From assembly GCA_017456105.1 (NCBI GenBank), contig JAFTKA010000034.1, positions 1 to 5,809 on the forward strand: 5,809 nt of DNA. Reading direction: 5' to 3'. The notes beneath the pieces are model-generated. The model had not been told where the DNA came from. It saw only the letters and a list, made by a program, of their open reading frames with translations, and ran no database searches. The position numbers were made by a program, and so were the translations under genes. The DNA is from Oscillospiraceae bacterium. Its GTDB lineage: Bacteria; Bacillota_A; Clostridia; Oscillospirales; Oscillospiraceae. Position 1 is the first letter of the stretch; every line of letters starts with the position of its first letter. Positions 5,789-5,809 of the stretch are shown here, one piece after another.

Positions 5789-5809
5789 CGGGTATTATGG
5801 TATCAATCT

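Noticed and set aside
5795..5809. End of a minus-strand CDS with stop TAA at 5797-5795
   Set aside because: Plausible because a minus-strand terminator follows it, but only four codons are visible, so the frame cannot be established.

Overview
The window looks like chromosomal DNA from a Gram-positive gut-type clostridium, most likely an Oscillospiraceae/Ruminococcaceae relative. The reasons are strong AGGAGG-type ribosome sites, SigA-like promoters, a transketolase of the short split type, a BmrCD/LmrCD-type heterodimeric ABC exporter, and an intergenic palindromic repeat of a kind I associate with that group from memory. The species assignment is inference. Nothing here looks like a defence island, phage or plasmid.

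Layout, left to right. (1) 1-600, minus strand: the first 200 codons of the transketolase N-terminal (thiamine diphosphate-binding) subunit, cut by the left window edge. It has its own promoter at 652-680. (2) 686-1780, minus strand: a 364-residue membrane permease of the ArsB/NhaD/CitM/SLC13 ion-transporter superfamily, 85 bp upstream of the transketolase gene. (3) 1781-1910: a 130-bp divergent control region with back-to-back promoters, one for the permease (minus) and one for the ABC operon (plus). (4) 1911-3692 and 3685-5571, plus strand: two ABC half-transporters overlapping by 8 bp. They are complementary: the first has Asp in place of the catalytic Glu but a good signature motif, while the second has the catalytic Glu but a divergent signature motif. 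This is the pattern of a heterodimeric exporter with one degenerate and one competent ATP site. (5) 5572-5809: a strong plus-strand terminator, a symmetric 134-bp palindromic element built of five hairpins, and a second terminator that works on the minus strand and implies a convergent gene just beyond the right edge.

How the genes relate: the two ABC genes clearly work as one complex. The permease and the transketolase share a strand with no visible terminator between them, so read-through is possible, but I see no functional link between them. No regulator gene lies in the window.

I do not see an undescribed multi-gene system. The item most worth following up is the five-hairpin palindromic repeat at 5622-5755, whose two arms differ by changes that preserve base pairing.
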